DNA from: a virus
Length of the DNA: 64,000 bases
Virus record (IMG/VR): IMGVR_UViG_3300033145_001047
Span: 22,168 to 86,167 of that record
Reading direction: 5' to 3' (one strand)
Below are positions 63,982-64,000 of the stretch, piece after piece; position 1 is the first letter of the stretch; every line of letters begins with the position of its first letter. The notes under the pieces were generated by a model. It had not been told where the DNA came from and did no database searches. It worked only from the letters and a program-made list of their open reading frames with translations. A program made the translations under genes and the position numbers.

Positions 63982-64000
63982 CCCCCTCCTAGTAGTTCCT

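Noticed and set aside
1-64000. CRISPR arrays, integrase/attachment site, rRNA
   Set aside because: No regularly spaced repeats, no tyrosine or serine recombinase and no rRNA sequence was recognised, so lysogeny is not supported from this window.

Overview
The window is most of the genome of a tailed double-stranded DNA bacteriophage with siphovirus-type tail genes. Every gene I accept lies on the minus strand, so transcription runs from right to left. Genes are packed with ATGA, GTGA or TGATG overlaps, clear GGAGG-type ribosome binding sites and frequent GTG starts. Upstream promoters look bacterial sigma-70/sigma-A like: TTGAC(A/G/T), 16-17 bases, TATACT. The host cannot be named from the sequence. 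The DNA is GC-rich by eye, with AT-richer islands at an intein, a homing endonuclease and a helicase-methyltransferase gene, all likely acquired.

In transcription order from the right edge: head-tail connector, head closure, gp10-like protein, tail terminator, major tail protein, two tail-assembly-chaperone reading frames split by an in-frame UGA, tape measure, a Val/Asp/Glu repeat protein with a tail C-terminus, a lambda gpL-like Fe-S tail protein, an HNH homing endonuclease, a second repeat/lectin-like tail protein and a lambda J-like tail tip protein with an extremely cysteine-rich C-terminus (63.9-47.8 kb). Then come a family 9 glycosyltransferase, small membrane proteins, a holin-like protein and a lipoprotein (47.8-45.1 kb). 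Next is a 0.5 kb non-coding region with iteron-like repeats and an AT-rich tract (45.1-44.6 kb). From 44.6 to 30.5 kb lie about 45 small, mostly unknown genes, many with zinc ribbons, in blocks headed by the TATACT promoters. Three of these promoters are preceded by a conserved 65-bp element. A LysM-3D muralytic protein follows (31.1-30.5 kb).

From 30.4 to 23.5 kb is a recombination block (Rad52-like annealing protein, RecB-type nuclease, RuvC-like resolvase, HNH protein) followed by a sulfotransferase-like protein and a Gp37/Gp68-like protein. From 23.5 to 12.3 kb are more small genes, an ASCH-like protein, a fused SNF2-like helicase/DNA methyltransferase, a PnuC-like membrane protein and an MmcB-like nuclease. 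From 12.1 to 6.9 kb are a ParB-domain protein and dTDP-sugar enzymes (RmlB, RmlA and an RmlD-like reductase). From 5.7 kb to the left edge are the packaging genes: putative small terminase, large terminase with an intein inside its Walker A motif, portal and a MuF-like head protein.

The left edge stops just after portal/MuF and the right edge starts just before the connector. The only standard module missing is therefore scaffold/protease/major capsid, as expected if a circular or circularly permuted genome was opened there. The sugar-nucleotide enzymes, glycosyltransferase and sulfotransferase suggest the phage alters surface glycans of the host or virion. The most unusual items are the cysteine-rich tail tip domain, the repeated 65-bp upstream element, the iteron region and several small genes altered by short repeats or overlapping frames.
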